DNA of 64,000 nt, taken from Verrucomicrobiia bacterium. Its GTDB lineage: Bacteria; Verrucomicrobiota; Verrucomicrobiia; JABWAM01. The number at the start of each line of letters is the position of its first letter. Position 1 is the stretch's first letter. The stretch lies in the NCBI GenBank assembly GCA_028687435.1, contig JAQUAF010000004.1:1-64000 (forward strand), given 5' to 3'. The position numbers and the translations under genes were made by a program. Shown one piece after another: positions 15,894-25,907 of this stretch. The notes below the pieces were generated by a model, which did not search any database, had not been told where the DNA came from, and saw only the letters and a list, made by a program, of their open reading frames with translations.

Positions 15894-18800
15894 GTGAAAA
15901 ACACGAATTCCTCCGAATTGCTTCCCAAGCTCCTGAAGGAACGGATCCTGATCCTTGACGGGGCGATGGGCACCATGATCCAGAAACACGGGCTGGGCGA
16001 GGCCGATTTTCGCGGGCAGGCGTTTGCCTCCCATCCGGTGGACCTCAAGGGGTGCAATGACCTGCTTTGCCTGACTCGTCCGGATATCATCCAGGCCATT
16101 CATGCGGAGTTTCTGGAAGCGGGGGCGGACATCATCGAAACCAACAGTTTCAACGCCACATCCATTTCAATGGCGGAATACCATCTGGAAGGCCAGGTCC
16201 AAGCGATCAACCGCGCGGCGGCCGCCGTGGCCCGCCGGGCGGCGGATGAGGCCATGCGCCGCGATCCCTCGCGTCCCCGTTTTGTCGCGGGTTCGATCGG
16301 CCCCACCAGCAGGACGTGCTCCCTTTCGCCGGACGTGAACAACCCGGCGTTCCGCGCCATCACCTTCGATCAGTTGGTCAAAGCCTATTACGAACAGGTT
16401 CAGGCGCTGATGGAAGGCGGGGTGGATCTGCTTTTGCCGGAAACCACTTTCGACACTCTCAATCTCAAGGCCGCCCTTTTCGCAATCGGACAATATTTCG
16501 AGGATCATCAAGTCCGCGTGCCGGTGATCGCCTCGGCGACGGTCACGGACGCCAGCGGCCGGACCCTTTCCGGCCAGACCGTGGCGGCGTTCTGGATTTC
16601 CATCTCCCATTTCCCCCTGTTGTCGGTGGGGCTCAACTGCGCCCTGGGCGCGGAAAAAATGAGGCCGTACATTGAGGAGCTTTCCGGGATCGCTCCGGTC
16701 CACGTGCATTGCTATCCCAACGCGGGACTGCCCAATGCCTTTGGCGAATTCGACGAAACCCCCGATATCATGGCGGGAGTGCTCAGGGACTTTGCCAGCA
16801 ACGGCTGGCTCAACATTGTCGGCGGTTGCTGCGGCACCACCCCCGCCCATATCAAGGCCATCGCCGAAGCCATGCGCGAAATGAAACCCCGGACGCTTCC
16901 CAAGATCCCTCCGCGGACCCGTTTCAGCGGGCTGGAACCCCTGGTCATCCAGCCGCAGGCCAATTTCGTGGTGATCGGCGAGCGCACCAATGTGGCCGGC
17001 TCCGCCAAATTCCTCAAGCTGATCAAGGAAAAGAAATACGAGGAGGCCATGACGGTCGCCCGCCAGCAGGTGGAGGCGGGGGCGAACCTGATCGACGTGA
17101 ACCTCGACGAGGGATTGCTGGACTCGGAAAAGGAGATGACCCACTTTCTGCATTCGCTGGCTGCGGAACCCGAGGTGGCACGCGTCCCCATCATGATCGA
17201 CAGCTCCAAATGGCCGGTCATCGAGGCGGGCCTCAAATGCGCGCAGGGCAAATCGGTCGTCAATTCCATCAGTCTCAAGGAAGGCGAAAAAAACTTCCTG
17301 CAGCAGGCCCGATTGATCCGGCGTTATGGCGCGGCGGTGGTGGTGATGGCTTTTGACGAGAAAGGCCAGGCCGACAACCTGGAACGGCGGCTGGAAATCC
17401 TGCGGCGGGCCTGCCGCCTGTTGATTGACCAGGCCTGTTTTCCGCCGGAGGACATCATTCTGGATCCGAACGTGCTGGCTGTGGCCACCGGCATCGAGGA
17501 ACACAACCGTTACGCGGCGGACTTCATCGAAACCGCCCGCCAATTGAAGAAGGATTTTCCCCTCTGCAAAATCAGCGGCGGCATCAGCAACGTTTCCTTT
17601 TCCTTTCGCGGCAACAATGCCGTGCGCGAGGCCATGCATTCCGCGTTTCTCTACCACGCCATCGCGGCGGGACTCGACATGGGCATCGTCAACGCCGGAC
17701 AGCTCGCGGTTTACGAGGAAATCCAGCCGGAGCTGCGCGAATTGGTGGAGGATGTGCTGCTCAATCGGCGGCCCGACGCCACGGAACGGCTGACCCGGCA
17801 CGCGGAATCGATCAAGCAAACCTCCAAGGAAACCGCAAAGGACGAAACCTGGCGCAAGGGAACGGTCGAGGAACGGCTGTCCCATGCGCTGGTGAAAGGC
17901 ATCGTTGATCATCTGGAAACCGATGTTCCGGAAGCCCTGGCCAAATATGGCAAACCCCTGGCGGTCATCGAAGGACCGCTGATGGGCGGCATGAACACGG
18001 TGGGGGATCTTTTCGGGAGCGGCAAAATGTTTCTCCCGCAGGTGGTCAAAAGCGCCCGCGTCATGAAAAAAGCCGTGGCCATCCTCGAGCCTTTCCTGGA
18101 AAAAGAAAAACAAAGCCTCGAAGGCCGGTCCGCGCGTGGGGTCATCGTGCTGGCCACGGTCAAGGGCGATGTCCACGACATTGGCAAAAACATCGTGGGC
18201 GTGGTGCTGGGTTGCAACAACTATCGGATTGTCGATCTGGGGGTGATGACTCCCTGCGACAAGATTCTGGAAACCGTTCGGAGGGAAAAGGCGGACCTGA
18301 TTGGCCTCAGCGGACTGATCACCCCCTCCCTGGAGGAGATGACGCATGTGGCTCGTGAAATGCAACGGGAGGGGATCACCCAGCCCCTGCTCATCGGCGG
18401 CGCAACCACCAGCAAAGCCCATACAGCGGTGAAAATCGCCCCTGCCTGCGAATCGCCGGTGGTTCATGTGTCCGACGCATCCCGGGCGGTGAATGTTGCG
18501 GGCAGCCTGACGCTTCCCGGCAAGCGGGTGGACTTCATCCGGAAGAACCGCGAAGAACAGGAGGAAGCCCGGCGGGAATACGAGCGCAAGCACGGGGCTC
18601 CCCTTCTTTCCCTCGAACAGGCGCGTGCCAGAAAATTTGTCAGCGATTGGAAAAAAATCTCCATCCCCACCCCCTCGTTTCTTGGCGTTCGCGCGATCGA
18701 AAACCAGCCCTTGGCCAATCTGGTTCCCTTCATCGACTGGTCGCCCTTTTTCCACGCATGGGAAATTCGCGGGCGGTTCCCCAAAATTCTCGAGTTGCCC

Positions 18801-19556
18801 CAGGCCCGGGAACTCCATGACGACGCCAAAGCCCTGCTGGAAAAGATCGTCCGGGAACAGTGGCTCACAGCCCGGGGCGTGTACGGATTTTTTCCCGCCG
18901 GCAGCGTGGGAGATGACATCGAACTTTACACCGATCCTTCACGGAACGCCGTGCGGGCCACCCTGCACACCCTGCGTCAACAAGTGGAAAAACCGGACGG
19001 CCAACCCAGCCTTGCGCTGGCGGATTTCGTGGCGCCCAAGGCTTCCGGCAGTTCCGATCACATTGGCGCCTTTGCCGTGACCGCCGGCTTGGGGATGGAA
19101 CAACTCGAAGCCCGCTTTGCCAGGGAACACGACGATTACAGCCTGATTCTGGCCAAAGCCCTAGCCGACCGGCTGGCGGAAGCCTTTGCGGAATATCTGC
19201 ATCAGCGCGTCCGGAACGAATGGGGGTATGGCCGGGAGGAAAAGCTCTGCTGCGACGACCTGATCCACGAACGGTATCGGGGAATCCGTCCGGCGGCCGG
19301 TTATCCGGCATGTCCCGATCACACCGAAAAGCGGATCATCTTTGACCTGTTGGAAGCCACCCGGCAGACCGGCATCCGATTGACGGAAAATTGCGCCATG
19401 CATCCGGGCAGTTCCATCAGCGGCCTTTATTTTGCCCACCCCGAAGCGCGATACTTTGCCGTGGGCCGGATTGGCCGCGATCAACTGGCCGACTATCAGC
19501 GGCGCAAGGCCCTTCCGCTGCCGGAAATGGAAAAATGGCTCGCTCCCTGCCTTTAA
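15894..19556 (+). CDS. metH: Cobalamin-dependent methionine synthase MetH
   Basis: This 1220-residue four-module enzyme remethylates homocysteine with methyltetrahydrofolate. The homocysteine module begins [15 protein letters not shown] and carries the zinc cysteines in GLNCALGAE and [10 protein letters not shown]. The pterin module has [14 protein letters not shown] and IMIDSSKW. The cobalamin module contains [20 protein letters not shown] with the axial ligand His761. The reactivation module ends with [20 protein letters not shown]. Length and order match full-size MetH. The start is GTG at 15894. No cobalamin or SAM riboswitch fits in the 59-nt gap upstream. Confidence 0.97.
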   Translation: MKNTNSSELLPKLLKERILILDGAMGTMIQKHGLGEADFRGQAFASHPVDLKGCNDLLCLTRPDIIQAIHAEFLEAGADIIETNSFNATSISMAEYHLEGQVQAINRAAAAVARRAADEAMRRDPSRPRFVAGSIGPTSRTCSLSPDVNNPAFRAITFDQLVKAYYEQVQALMEGGVDLLLPETTFDTLNLKAALFAIGQYFEDHQVRVPVIASATVTDASGRTLSGQTVAAFWISISHFPLLSVGLNCALGAEKMRPYIEELSGIAPVHVHCYPNAGLPNAFGEFDETPDIMAGVLRDFASNGWLNIVGGCCGTTPAHIKAIAEAMREMKPRTLPKIPPRTRFSGLEPLVIQPQANFVVIGERTNVAGSAKFLKLIKEKKYEEAMTVARQQVEAGANLIDVNLDEGLLDSEKEMTHFLHSLAAEPEVARVPIMIDSSKWPVIEAGLKCAQGKSVVNSISLKEGEKNFLQQARLIRRYGAAVVVMAFDEKGQADNLERRLEILRRACRLLIDQACFPPEDIILDPNVLAVATGIEEHNRYAADFIETARQLKKDFPLCKISGGISNVSFSFRGNNAVREAMHSAFLYHAIAAGLDMGIVNAGQLAVYEEIQPELRELVEDVLLNRRPDATERLTRHAESIKQTSKETAKDETWRKGTVEERLSHALVKGIVDHLETDVPEALAKYGKPLAVIEGPLMGGMNTVGDLFGSGKMFLPQVVKSARVMKKAVAILEPFLEKEKQSLEGRSARGVIVLATVKGDVHDIGKNIVGVVLGCNNYRIVDLGVMTPCDKILETVRREKADLIGLSGLITPSLEEMTHVAREMQREGITQPLLIGGATTSKAHTAVKIAPACESPVVHVSDASRAVNVAGSLTLPGKRVDFIRKNREEQEEARREYERKHGAPLLSLEQARARKFVSDWKKISIPTPSFLGVRAIENQPLANLVPFIDWSPFFHAWEIRGRFPKILELPQARELHDDAKALLEKIVREQWLTARGVYGFFPAGSVGDDIELYTDPSRNAVRATLHTLRQQVEKPDGQPSLALADFVAPKASGSSDHIGAFAVTAGLGMEQLEARFAREHDDYSLILAKALADRLAEAFAEYLHQRVRNEWGYGREEKLCCDDLIHERYRGIRPAAGYPACPDHTEKRIIFDLLEATRQTGIRLTENCAMHPGSSISGLYFAHPEARYFAVGRIGRDQLADYQRRKALPLPEMEKWLAPCL

Positions 19557-19717
19557 TCCCAAAAAAACGCGTTCTCCCCCCAGCCCCAAAAATCAAGTTC
19601 CTGTTTTCCTCGATTCTTTAGTGCATTTTGAAAATAATCCGCTATACTATCAACATCATGATATTTCCGTTTAGCAGCCCCGTTTTATCATCATCCAAAC
19701 CTTAAGCGGCATCTTTC

Positions 19718-20407
19718 ATGGAATCAGCCAAACTATCGCACGACGACCTTGTCAAGGCAGCCACCGGAGGCAGTCCCGACGCGCAATTTGAACTGGCGGA
19801 ACGGTTGTTTCAAGGCAAGAACGTTTCCATCAATCCAACCGAAGCCATCAAGTGGTATCGCATGGCAGCCGAACAGAAACATCTGGAAGCCCAGGCCGCC
19901 CTTGGCATCCGGTATGCCCACGGACAGGGTATTCCCAGGGATTACGTTGAATCGGTCAAATGGTCGCGCCTTGCGGCGGAACGCGGCCACGCCGGAGCCC
20001 AAAATTGCATGGGCGTTCGCTATGCAACCGGCCAGGGAGTCGAACAAAACGACGGGGAAGCCGTCCGGTGGTACCGGATGGCGGCGGAACAAGGCCATGC
20101 GGTCGCCCAATTCAACCTTGCCCTGATGTATATTTATGGACAGGGGGTCGAACAAAACTATCAGGAAGCGTTTGTGTGGTTCAGTCTCAGCGCCGAACAA
20201 GGGGATGACTTTGCCAAGGAGAGCTGCGAACGAACCGCGGAAGCCATCGCCCCCGCAGATCTTGAACTCGCAAAACAGAGGGTCCGGATCTTGAAACGCG
20301 CCCTTCCGATCAAGAAAGCGAAGAAAAGCTTCCTGCGTTCCAAACCCACCCGCGAAGCCTCAAGCGGAAAGATTTCCCCGAATCAAACATCCCTTCCTTC
20401 AGCCTGA
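19718..20407 (+). CDS. Sel1-repeat (TPR-like) protein
   Basis: The 229-residue protein contains about four to five tandem Sel1 repeats, seen as A-x-KWYRMAAEQ, YAHGQGIPRDYVESVKWSRL, YATGQGVEQNDGEAVRWYRM and YIYGQGVEQNYQEAFVWFSL. They form a helical solenoid for protein-protein contacts. There is no signal peptide or membrane segment, so it is probably cytoplasmic. The C-terminal 60 residues are basic and look disordered. A TATACT box lies about 60 nt upstream but no good partner box was found. Partners are unknown; it converges on the STAS gene. Confidence 0.9.
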   Translation: MESAKLSHDDLVKAATGGSPDAQFELAERLFQGKNVSINPTEAIKWYRMAAEQKHLEAQAALGIRYAHGQGIPRDYVESVKWSRLAAERGHAGAQNCMGVRYATGQGVEQNDGEAVRWYRMAAEQGHAVAQFNLALMYIYGQGVEQNYQEAFVWFSLSAEQGDDFAKESCERTAEAIAPADLELAKQRVRILKRALPIKKAKKSFLRSKPTREASSGKISPNQTSLPSA

Positions 20408-20415
20408 ACTGAAGG

Positions 20416-20745
20416 TCACACCACGGTCAGTTCCACCTGCCGGTCCAATCTGGTGAAGAGAAAGGCGCGATGGACATTGCCGGAAGCAATGGTCACGGTC
20501 ATTTTTCCGCCCCGCTTCTGAACTTCCTTGACCAGGGTGACGATCAGATTCAACCCCACAGAATCCACCATTCGTGCCGCGGACAAATCCAGGCTCAAGA
20601 CCTTCCACCCGGTTTCCTTCAATTCCTCCAAGTCAAAAAGCCCGAACAATTCCTGCCGCAACTGATCAACATTGGTGCTCACCACGTTGTCGGGAACGGT
20701 GACACAAAGAGTCTTGGCTTCACTTTGAAACGTGTGGGTAATCAT
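20416..20745 (-). CDS. STAS-domain anti-sigma factor antagonist-like
   Basis: The protein is a 109-residue single STAS domain. The switch serine is Ser62 in ARMVDSVGLNLIVTL, the position phosphorylated by RsbW-type kinases and dephosphorylated by PP2C phosphatases. It is the last gene of the leftward signalling run, 59 nt after a protein carrying both a PP2C phosphatase and a HATPase domain, its natural partners. The output (sigma factor or other target) is not encoded here. Confidence 0.88.
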   Translation of the reverse strand: MITHTFQSEAKTLCVTVPDNVVSTNVDQLRQELFGLFDLEELKETGWKVLSLDLSAARMVDSVGLNLIVTLVKEVQKRGGKMTVTIASGNVHRAFLFTRLDRQVELTVV

Positions 20746-20804
20746 AATACGTTCACAGATGGGGGTTTATCCGCCTGCATTGTCAACTTCGCATATTTAA
20801 AGGT

Positions 20805-22349
20805 TTATTTCAACACAAAGTCCATGACAATTGATGATGTGCCCGGTTCCACCCGGGCCCTGCTCAAACTGCGAATCAGCATCAATCCCAGATGCTGATC
20901 ATCCTCGCCAGGTTTGGATGTGGGGGGCTCAAGATTGAACCCCGCACCCGGGTCGCTCACCCGCACCCGCAGGATGTTCTGTTCCGGCAACACCCCCATC
21001 TCCATGGTGAACAATTCCGTTTCCCTGCCTTTGCAGCCATACTCCATCGCATTCAAAGCCGCTTCGCGCATGCAAAGCAGCACATCATCCAGCCGTTGCA
21101 AATCCAGATCCTCAAGCGCATAAATCAGACACCGCTCCCAAATCGCCTGCAGTTCGTCAATCCTCACGACATGATCACCCGGATACCGGTTCCAAAAAAC
21201 AGTCTGATACTCCCCTTCCTTTTCGTTCAATTGAACCCTGACAACCAGGATGTCATCCTCCGCGCCTTCCAGGAGAACCTGCCTTTCCTTCTGCCCCACC
21301 GCCTTCAGCAACCGGTAGGCGACAGAACAGGGATTCAAATTTTGTTTGATCGCCAGTTCCTCCAGACCATCGGTCCATGCCAGAAATTCCCCCCCCTGTC
21401 CAATGCTCATTCGGCATTCGCTCATCCACCGGGATTCGAACCAACCCAGCGGCGAGCCCTGTTCCCCAACCAACTGCCCCCGCCCCAGTTTGTCGATCAT
21501 CAAAGGCCCCGGCAATCCATGATTGATCAAGGACAGGCTGCGGGCCTGCCAGTCAAAAAGCACGGAACATACGGAGACCGAGGTGTTCACTTCCACAACA
21601 CCATCCTTTTCGTTCCTGCGGGAATTCCATTCCGACAACAGCAAATCATTGAAAAACGTCAGGATTTCATCCACTGGCGTTTCTTTGTGAACCATGCCGC
21701 GCACCACCCCTTGAAAATAAGCTCCAATGAAGGCGGCTTTCAAATCATGTCCCGACACATCCGCCACCATGACCAAGGTTCGATTTAAATCCAATTGGAA
21801 CACATTGACAAAATCCCCGCCAGCCTGATGACAGGGGTGGAAACAAATTTTCACCCTCCGCCGGTCATCGGGAGTTTGAGCCTGGGCCATGGAATACTGG
21901 ACGTATCCCAGTTGTTCGGCCGAATTGGCGGTTTCGTCCAGATAACGGCGGCGGCTTGTTTTCTCAACCGCCATGGCAACCGAAGGCAGCAACTGCCTGA
22001 AATCAATGGGTTTTTCCAGAAAATCATGCGCCCCGCCGCGCAACGACTTCTCGACAAGGGATTTCTCGCTCTCCGCCGTCACCATGATGGCCGCCAGGCT
22101 GGCGTCCTGGGTCTGCAGCCAAACCAGAAATTCGAATCCTGACATCACCGGCATGCGGTAATCGATCACCGCACACTGCAGGGATCTCACCCCCTCTTTT
22201 TGAACAATTCCCTTTGCCTCCTCCCCCCCCATGGCGCCCAACACGGTGTATCCCTCCCGCTCCAATCCAACCTTGAGCAATTTGACTGCCATCGGATCGT
22301 CATCCACCACCAAAACCCGTCCCCTTCCTTTTCCGGCCATTTTGCTCAT
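20805..22349 (-). CDS. Response regulator fused to PP2C (SpoIIE) phosphatase and RsbW-like HATPase
   Basis: This 514-residue protein has three parts. Residues about 10-130 are a receiver (VLVVDDDP; phospho-Asp in CAVIDYRMPVMSG). Residues about 165-365 are a SpoIIE/RsbU phosphatase (GDFVNVFQLD, VMVADVSGHDLKAAFIG, WTDGLEEL). Residues about 385-514 are a GHKL kinase-type domain (N box EAALNAMEYG, DPGAGF, LGLMLIRSL). Phosphatase and anti-sigma-type kinase in one chain could set the phosphorylation state of the STAS protein encoded next. Its ATG overlaps the stop of the hybrid kinase gene by four bases, so the kinase is its likely input. Confidence 0.92.
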   Translation of the reverse strand: MSKMAGKGRGRVLVVDDDPMAVKLLKVGLEREGYTVLGAMGGEEAKGIVQKEGVRSLQCAVIDYRMPVMSGFEFLVWLQTQDASLAAIMVTAESEKSLVEKSLRGGAHDFLEKPIDFRQLLPSVAMAVEKTSRRRYLDETANSAEQLGYVQYSMAQAQTPDDRRRVKICFHPCHQAGGDFVNVFQLDLNRTLVMVADVSGHDLKAAFIGAYFQGVVRGMVHKETPVDEILTFFNDLLLSEWNSRRNEKDGVVEVNTSVSVCSVLFDWQARSLSLINHGLPGPLMIDKLGRGQLVGEQGSPLGWFESRWMSECRMSIGQGGEFLAWTDGLEELAIKQNLNPCSVAYRLLKAVGQKERQVLLEGAEDDILVVRVQLNEKEGEYQTVFWNRYPGDHVVRIDELQAIWERCLIYALEDLDLQRLDDVLLCMREAALNAMEYGCKGRETELFTMEMGVLPEQNILRVRVSDPGAGFNLEPPTSKPGEDDQHLGLMLIRSLSRARVEPGTSSIVMDFVLK

Positions 22350-25300
22350 GTCTTACGCCCTCCGTATGTCATAAGAACAGCCCGTCGCAGATCCGTCAAA
22401 TTCACAGGTTTGCTGATATAATCATCCATGCCTGCCGCCAGACATTTCTCCCGATCCCCCTTCAAAGCGTCAGCGGTCAGGGCCACGATCCGGACATGGG
22501 ATGCGGCGGCGCCCGCTTCGCCGGCACGGATGCGTCGGGCAACCTCCATCCCATCCATTTCAGGCATATGAATATCCAGAAGCAAAAGATCGAATTCCTC
22601 CTTTTCCATCAACTTCAACACCTGCGTTCCGGTTTCGACCACCTGGCAGGGGAAATGCAACTGTTCCAAAACCCGGATAACCAGCCTTTGATTGGAGAGA
22701 TTGTCTTCGGCCAACAAAACCCGCAGGGGGTTTTTCCGATTGTGTCTGGCGGAAGAAGAGGGTTGTTCCCCTTTGTCAATCGTCCCAAAATCCCGTCTGC
22801 CTCCGGTTGAGGATGCCGCACAACGCAGGGCTTCCCACAAACGCAGCGGTTCCACCAAACCACTCAAACACGCCTGCACCCCCCATTCTTCAGCCTGTTT
22901 GCCCATGCCCGGCGAAGCCAGCCAGACCAAACCGGCCTCATCCACCGAATACTCCCTTCGTATCGTGCGGCATAATTCATCCCCTTTCATATCCGGCATG
23001 TTCCGTCCAACCCATGCCACGCACTTTCCGCCCTTCGCCAGAAGTTCCAATGCCTGTTTTGCTGTCAATGCCTCCTCAGGCTTCCACCCCCAGGCTGCAA
23101 CCATCTTCCCAACGGCACGGCGCCTCATCCGGCTGCCATCCACAAGCAAAAACCGCCGTTGCGGCAAGGATTCCACATCCCATTCCCTCCCCTCTCTGCG
23201 CGCGGGAGCGCCAACGGTCACCGAAAAATTGAAAATGGATCCTTTCCCCACACGGCTCCTCACCTGAATATCCCCTCCCATGAGATTGCACAAACGACGG
23301 GCTATGACCAACCCCAGCCCGCTGCCCCCATATTTGCGGGTGGTCGAGGCGTCAATCTGACTGAACGGCTTGAAAAGCAACGCCATTTTTTCCGGCAACA
23401 CTCCAATGCCTGAATCCCTCACGGTAAAAAACAGCCGCCAAAGCTCCTGCCGGCCTGACAACTGGTCACTGCCGGCAATTTTCCGCCCCGACAAGGTCAC
23501 CACCACACTTCCCCGTTCGGTAAACTTGACGGCATTCCCCACCACGTTCAACAAAATCTGCCTCACCCTCATTAAATCTCCATGCACAATCACCGGCAGT
23601 ATCCCGATCTGGCGCCCAATCAAATCCAGCTCCTTGGCGGCGGCTTTCATGGCCACCATGTCCAGCACGGGCCCGAGGCACGAGAGCGGATCGAACGGGT
23701 GTTCCTCCAGTTCCATGTGTCCGGCATCGATTCTCGAAAAATCAAGGATGTCGTTCACCAGCAGCAAAAGATCCCTGGCGCCCGCCTGCAACAAATCGAC
23801 GCACTCCTGCTGCTCCCGGTCAAGAGCGGTCTCCGCCAGCAACGAACCGAACCCCACAATGCTGTTCAAGGGAGTCCTGATTTCGTGGCTCATCACCGCC
23901 AGAAATTCACTTTTGGCGCGGTCCGCTTCTTCCGCGGCCTCCTTGGCCTTGCGCAACATTTCCTCCGCCTGCTTCTGCCCCGTCATATCCAGAACCGCTC
24001 CGATGACGCCCCCGGTTTTTCCATGTTCATCGGGAAAAACCGCCTTGCAAAAAACCAGCCGCCTCATCCCCTTTTTGGCGGTCGGGATGGCGGCATCGAA
24101 AATCTGCGTCTTTTCCCCGCTCTTCAAAAGCCGCTGATCCGCCGCTTCACAAAGAACAGAAAACTCCCGCGGCATGAGGTCGCTTGAGCGCTTGCCGGTC
24201 ATCTCCGTCTCCGTCATGCCAAATACATCCTCAAATTCCCGGTTGCATCCCAGATACCGCCCCTGTTTGTCCTTGTAATAAATGGGAATGGGAATGGCAT
24301 TGAACATGGTTCGGGCAAAAAGAAAATTAGCCTGCAACCGCTGTTCTGCCGCCTTGCGTTCCGAAATGTCCCTCACAATGCCAATGCTGGCCCATTGGTT
24401 GTGGATCATGACCGGCGCCAGGGTCAACTCCATGGGAAATTCCTCGCCATTTTTTTTCAACCCGGTCAATTCCAGCCGTTTGTTAAGGGCATGCCCCTCC
24501 CCTTTTTCCCTGAAAACGGGAAAACCCCGATGATAGGAGTCACGGAACCGGCCCGGCGCAAGAGTGTCATGCAACGGCATTCCCAAAACCTCTTTTCCCT
24601 GGTATCCAAACATCCTCCCGGCTGCCGCATTCCAGAAGGAAATATTTCCGTCATGATCCATCATAATGATGGCATCATAAGCCGCATGGGCAATCTGCCT
24701 GAATTTTTCCTCGCTCTCCGAGATTTCCGCCAGCAAAACGGACTTCTCCTGCAAGGATCGTTTCAGATCATCCTCCAACTGATGCCGGTCGGAAATGTCG
24801 CGCGCCACCCCCAGGACGCCGAAACAGGACCCATCATCGTCTTTCAGGGGAATCAACGCCACATCCCACCAGATTCCCTCATCCTCCCTGATGCCACTCC
24901 AATCCACCCTCATGGATTCGCCCATGATCAAAACCTCCCTGACTTGCTGAATAAGAACGGGCGCCAGTTTTTTCGGAAAAACATCTTCGCAGGCGCGCGC
25001 TCCGCCAATCGGAGCGGCTCCGCCAAACGTCCGGATCGCGGAGGGATTCATATATCTGACCTGCAAATTCCGGTCGATCTCAAAGATCCCATCGGGTGAA
25101 CTTTCCGAAAGACGCCGGTGCAATCGTTCGCTGTCATGCAGATCCGATGCCACCCTCAATCGCACCGCATGCAAAAGGCAGGCCTTCCAGACAGCAAACG
25201 CCAGCAAAGGCAGAAAGACCAGCCCGACCGCCAACCCGCGATCCACGGGCAATGCATGTCCAAACCACACCAGAAGAAAAACCACGGCCAGCAACAGCGG

Positions 25301-25378
25301 GAAAAGCGCTGAAAACAACCGCACTGCCGCCGCACTGCCGGAGACATCCCCTTCCTTATGACGAAAAAAACTTTTCAA
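22346..25378 (-). CDS. PAS-containing hybrid sensor histidine kinase
   Basis: The protein has 1010 residues. Two N-terminal membrane helices are followed by three PAS domains (SSPDGIFEIDRNLQVRYMNP; YDAIIMMDHDGNISFWN; IPIYYKDKQGRYLGCNREF). Next are the HisKA domain with the phospho-His in FLAVMSHEIRTPLNSIVG and the HATPase domain (NAVKFTERGS, DSGIGV, KYGGSGLGLVIARR). Two receivers end the chain. The first lacks the acceptor Asp (VAWVGRNMPDMKG, Gly where Asp is expected) and is probably a pseudo-receiver. The second is intact (LLLLDIHMPEMDG). It overlaps cheW upstream and the receiver-PP2C gene downstream by four bases each. Confidence 0.95.
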   Translation of the reverse strand: MKSFFRHKEGDVSGSAAAVRLFSALFPLLLAVVFLLVWFGHALPVDRGLAVGLVFLPLLAFAVWKACLLHAVRLRVASDLHDSERLHRRLSESSPDGIFEIDRNLQVRYMNPSAIRTFGGAAPIGGARACEDVFPKKLAPVLIQQVREVLIMGESMRVDWSGIREDEGIWWDVALIPLKDDDGSCFGVLGVARDISDRHQLEDDLKRSLQEKSVLLAEISESEEKFRQIAHAAYDAIIMMDHDGNISFWNAAAGRMFGYQGKEVLGMPLHDTLAPGRFRDSYHRGFPVFREKGEGHALNKRLELTGLKKNGEEFPMELTLAPVMIHNQWASIGIVRDISERKAAEQRLQANFLFARTMFNAIPIPIYYKDKQGRYLGCNREFEDVFGMTETEMTGKRSSDLMPREFSVLCEAADQRLLKSGEKTQIFDAAIPTAKKGMRRLVFCKAVFPDEHGKTGGVIGAVLDMTGQKQAEEMLRKAKEAAEEADRAKSEFLAVMSHEIRTPLNSIVGFGSLLAETALDREQQECVDLLQAGARDLLLLVNDILDFSRIDAGHMELEEHPFDPLSCLGPVLDMVAMKAAAKELDLIGRQIGILPVIVHGDLMRVRQILLNVVGNAVKFTERGSVVVTLSGRKIAGSDQLSGRQELWRLFFTVRDSGIGVLPEKMALLFKPFSQIDASTTRKYGGSGLGLVIARRLCNLMGGDIQVRSRVGKGSIFNFSVTVGAPARREGREWDVESLPQRRFLLVDGSRMRRRAVGKMVAAWGWKPEEALTAKQALELLAKGGKCVAWVGRNMPDMKGDELCRTIRREYSVDEAGLVWLASPGMGKQAEEWGVQACLSGLVEPLRLWEALRCAASSTGGRRDFGTIDKGEQPSSSARHNRKNPLRVLLAEDNLSNQRLVIRVLEQLHFPCQVVETGTQVLKLMEKEEFDLLLLDIHMPEMDGMEVARRIRAGEAGAAASHVRIVALTADALKGDREKCLAAGMDDYISKPVNLTDLRRAVLMTYGGRKT

Positions 25379-25893
25379 GCCGGCAAAGCCTGGCTGATCA
25401 ATTCAATGGTCTCAGCGGCAACAACCTGATCGATATCAAGCAGCGTTTTGACCACTCCCTTGATCTTGGCCATGCCTAAAATGTAGTTCGTCGACAGCTT
25501 CATGCCAAAATCGGGAGTATCCTCGATTTCACCCTGCCCGATCTGCGCCACTTCCTCAACCGCATCCACAACCAGCCCCATCCAGGCGGACTTTCCACCC
25601 CCCATGTTAACCTGCACCACCACAATGCATGTCCTTTCGGTCACCTCAACCTGGGGCAGATTGAATTTGACCCGCAGGTCAATCACCGGAATCACCTTCC
25701 CCCGCAAATTGATCACCCCCTTCACAAAGGGGGGCAGCTGGGGAATGGATGTGGTTTCCTGCATCCGGATGATTTCCCTCACCCGCAAAACGCCGATGCC
25801 ATAAGACTCTTTTCCAAGCAAAAATGTCAGATACTTTCCAGCCAGCGCCTTCTGAGGTGAAGCCGGAACGGTTGCTGATTGTTGCTCGCTCAT
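25375..25893 (-). CDS. cheW: Chemotaxis scaffold protein CheW
   Basis: This 172-residue CheW domain protein bridges receptors and CheA in chemosensory arrays. Recognised by KYLTFLLGKESYGIGVLRVR, PFVKGVINLRGKVIPVIDLR and the later GLVVDAVEEVAQI. It follows cheA by 14 nt, and its stop overlaps the hybrid kinase start, so array proteins and the hybrid kinase are made from one message. No methyl-accepting receptor is in the window. Confidence 0.96.
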   Translation of the reverse strand: MSEQQSATVPASPQKALAGKYLTFLLGKESYGIGVLRVREIIRMQETTSIPQLPPFVKGVINLRGKVIPVIDLRVKFNLPQVEVTERTCIVVVQVNMGGGKSAWMGLVVDAVEEVAQIGQGEIEDTPDFGMKLSTNYILGMAKIKGVVKTLLDIDQVVAAETIELISQALPA

Positions 25894-25907
25894 GTTTTGC
25901 CTCCTTG

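Noticed and set aside
16167-18818. 883-codon open frame antisense to metH
   Set aside because: Low-complexity, His/Gly/Arg-rich translation mirrors the codon bias of metH; no domain and the sense gene is certain.
21425-21450. T-arm-like GGATTCGAACC sequence suggesting a tRNA
   Set aside because: It lies inside the receiver-PP2C coding region and no acceptor or anticodon arms can be drawn.
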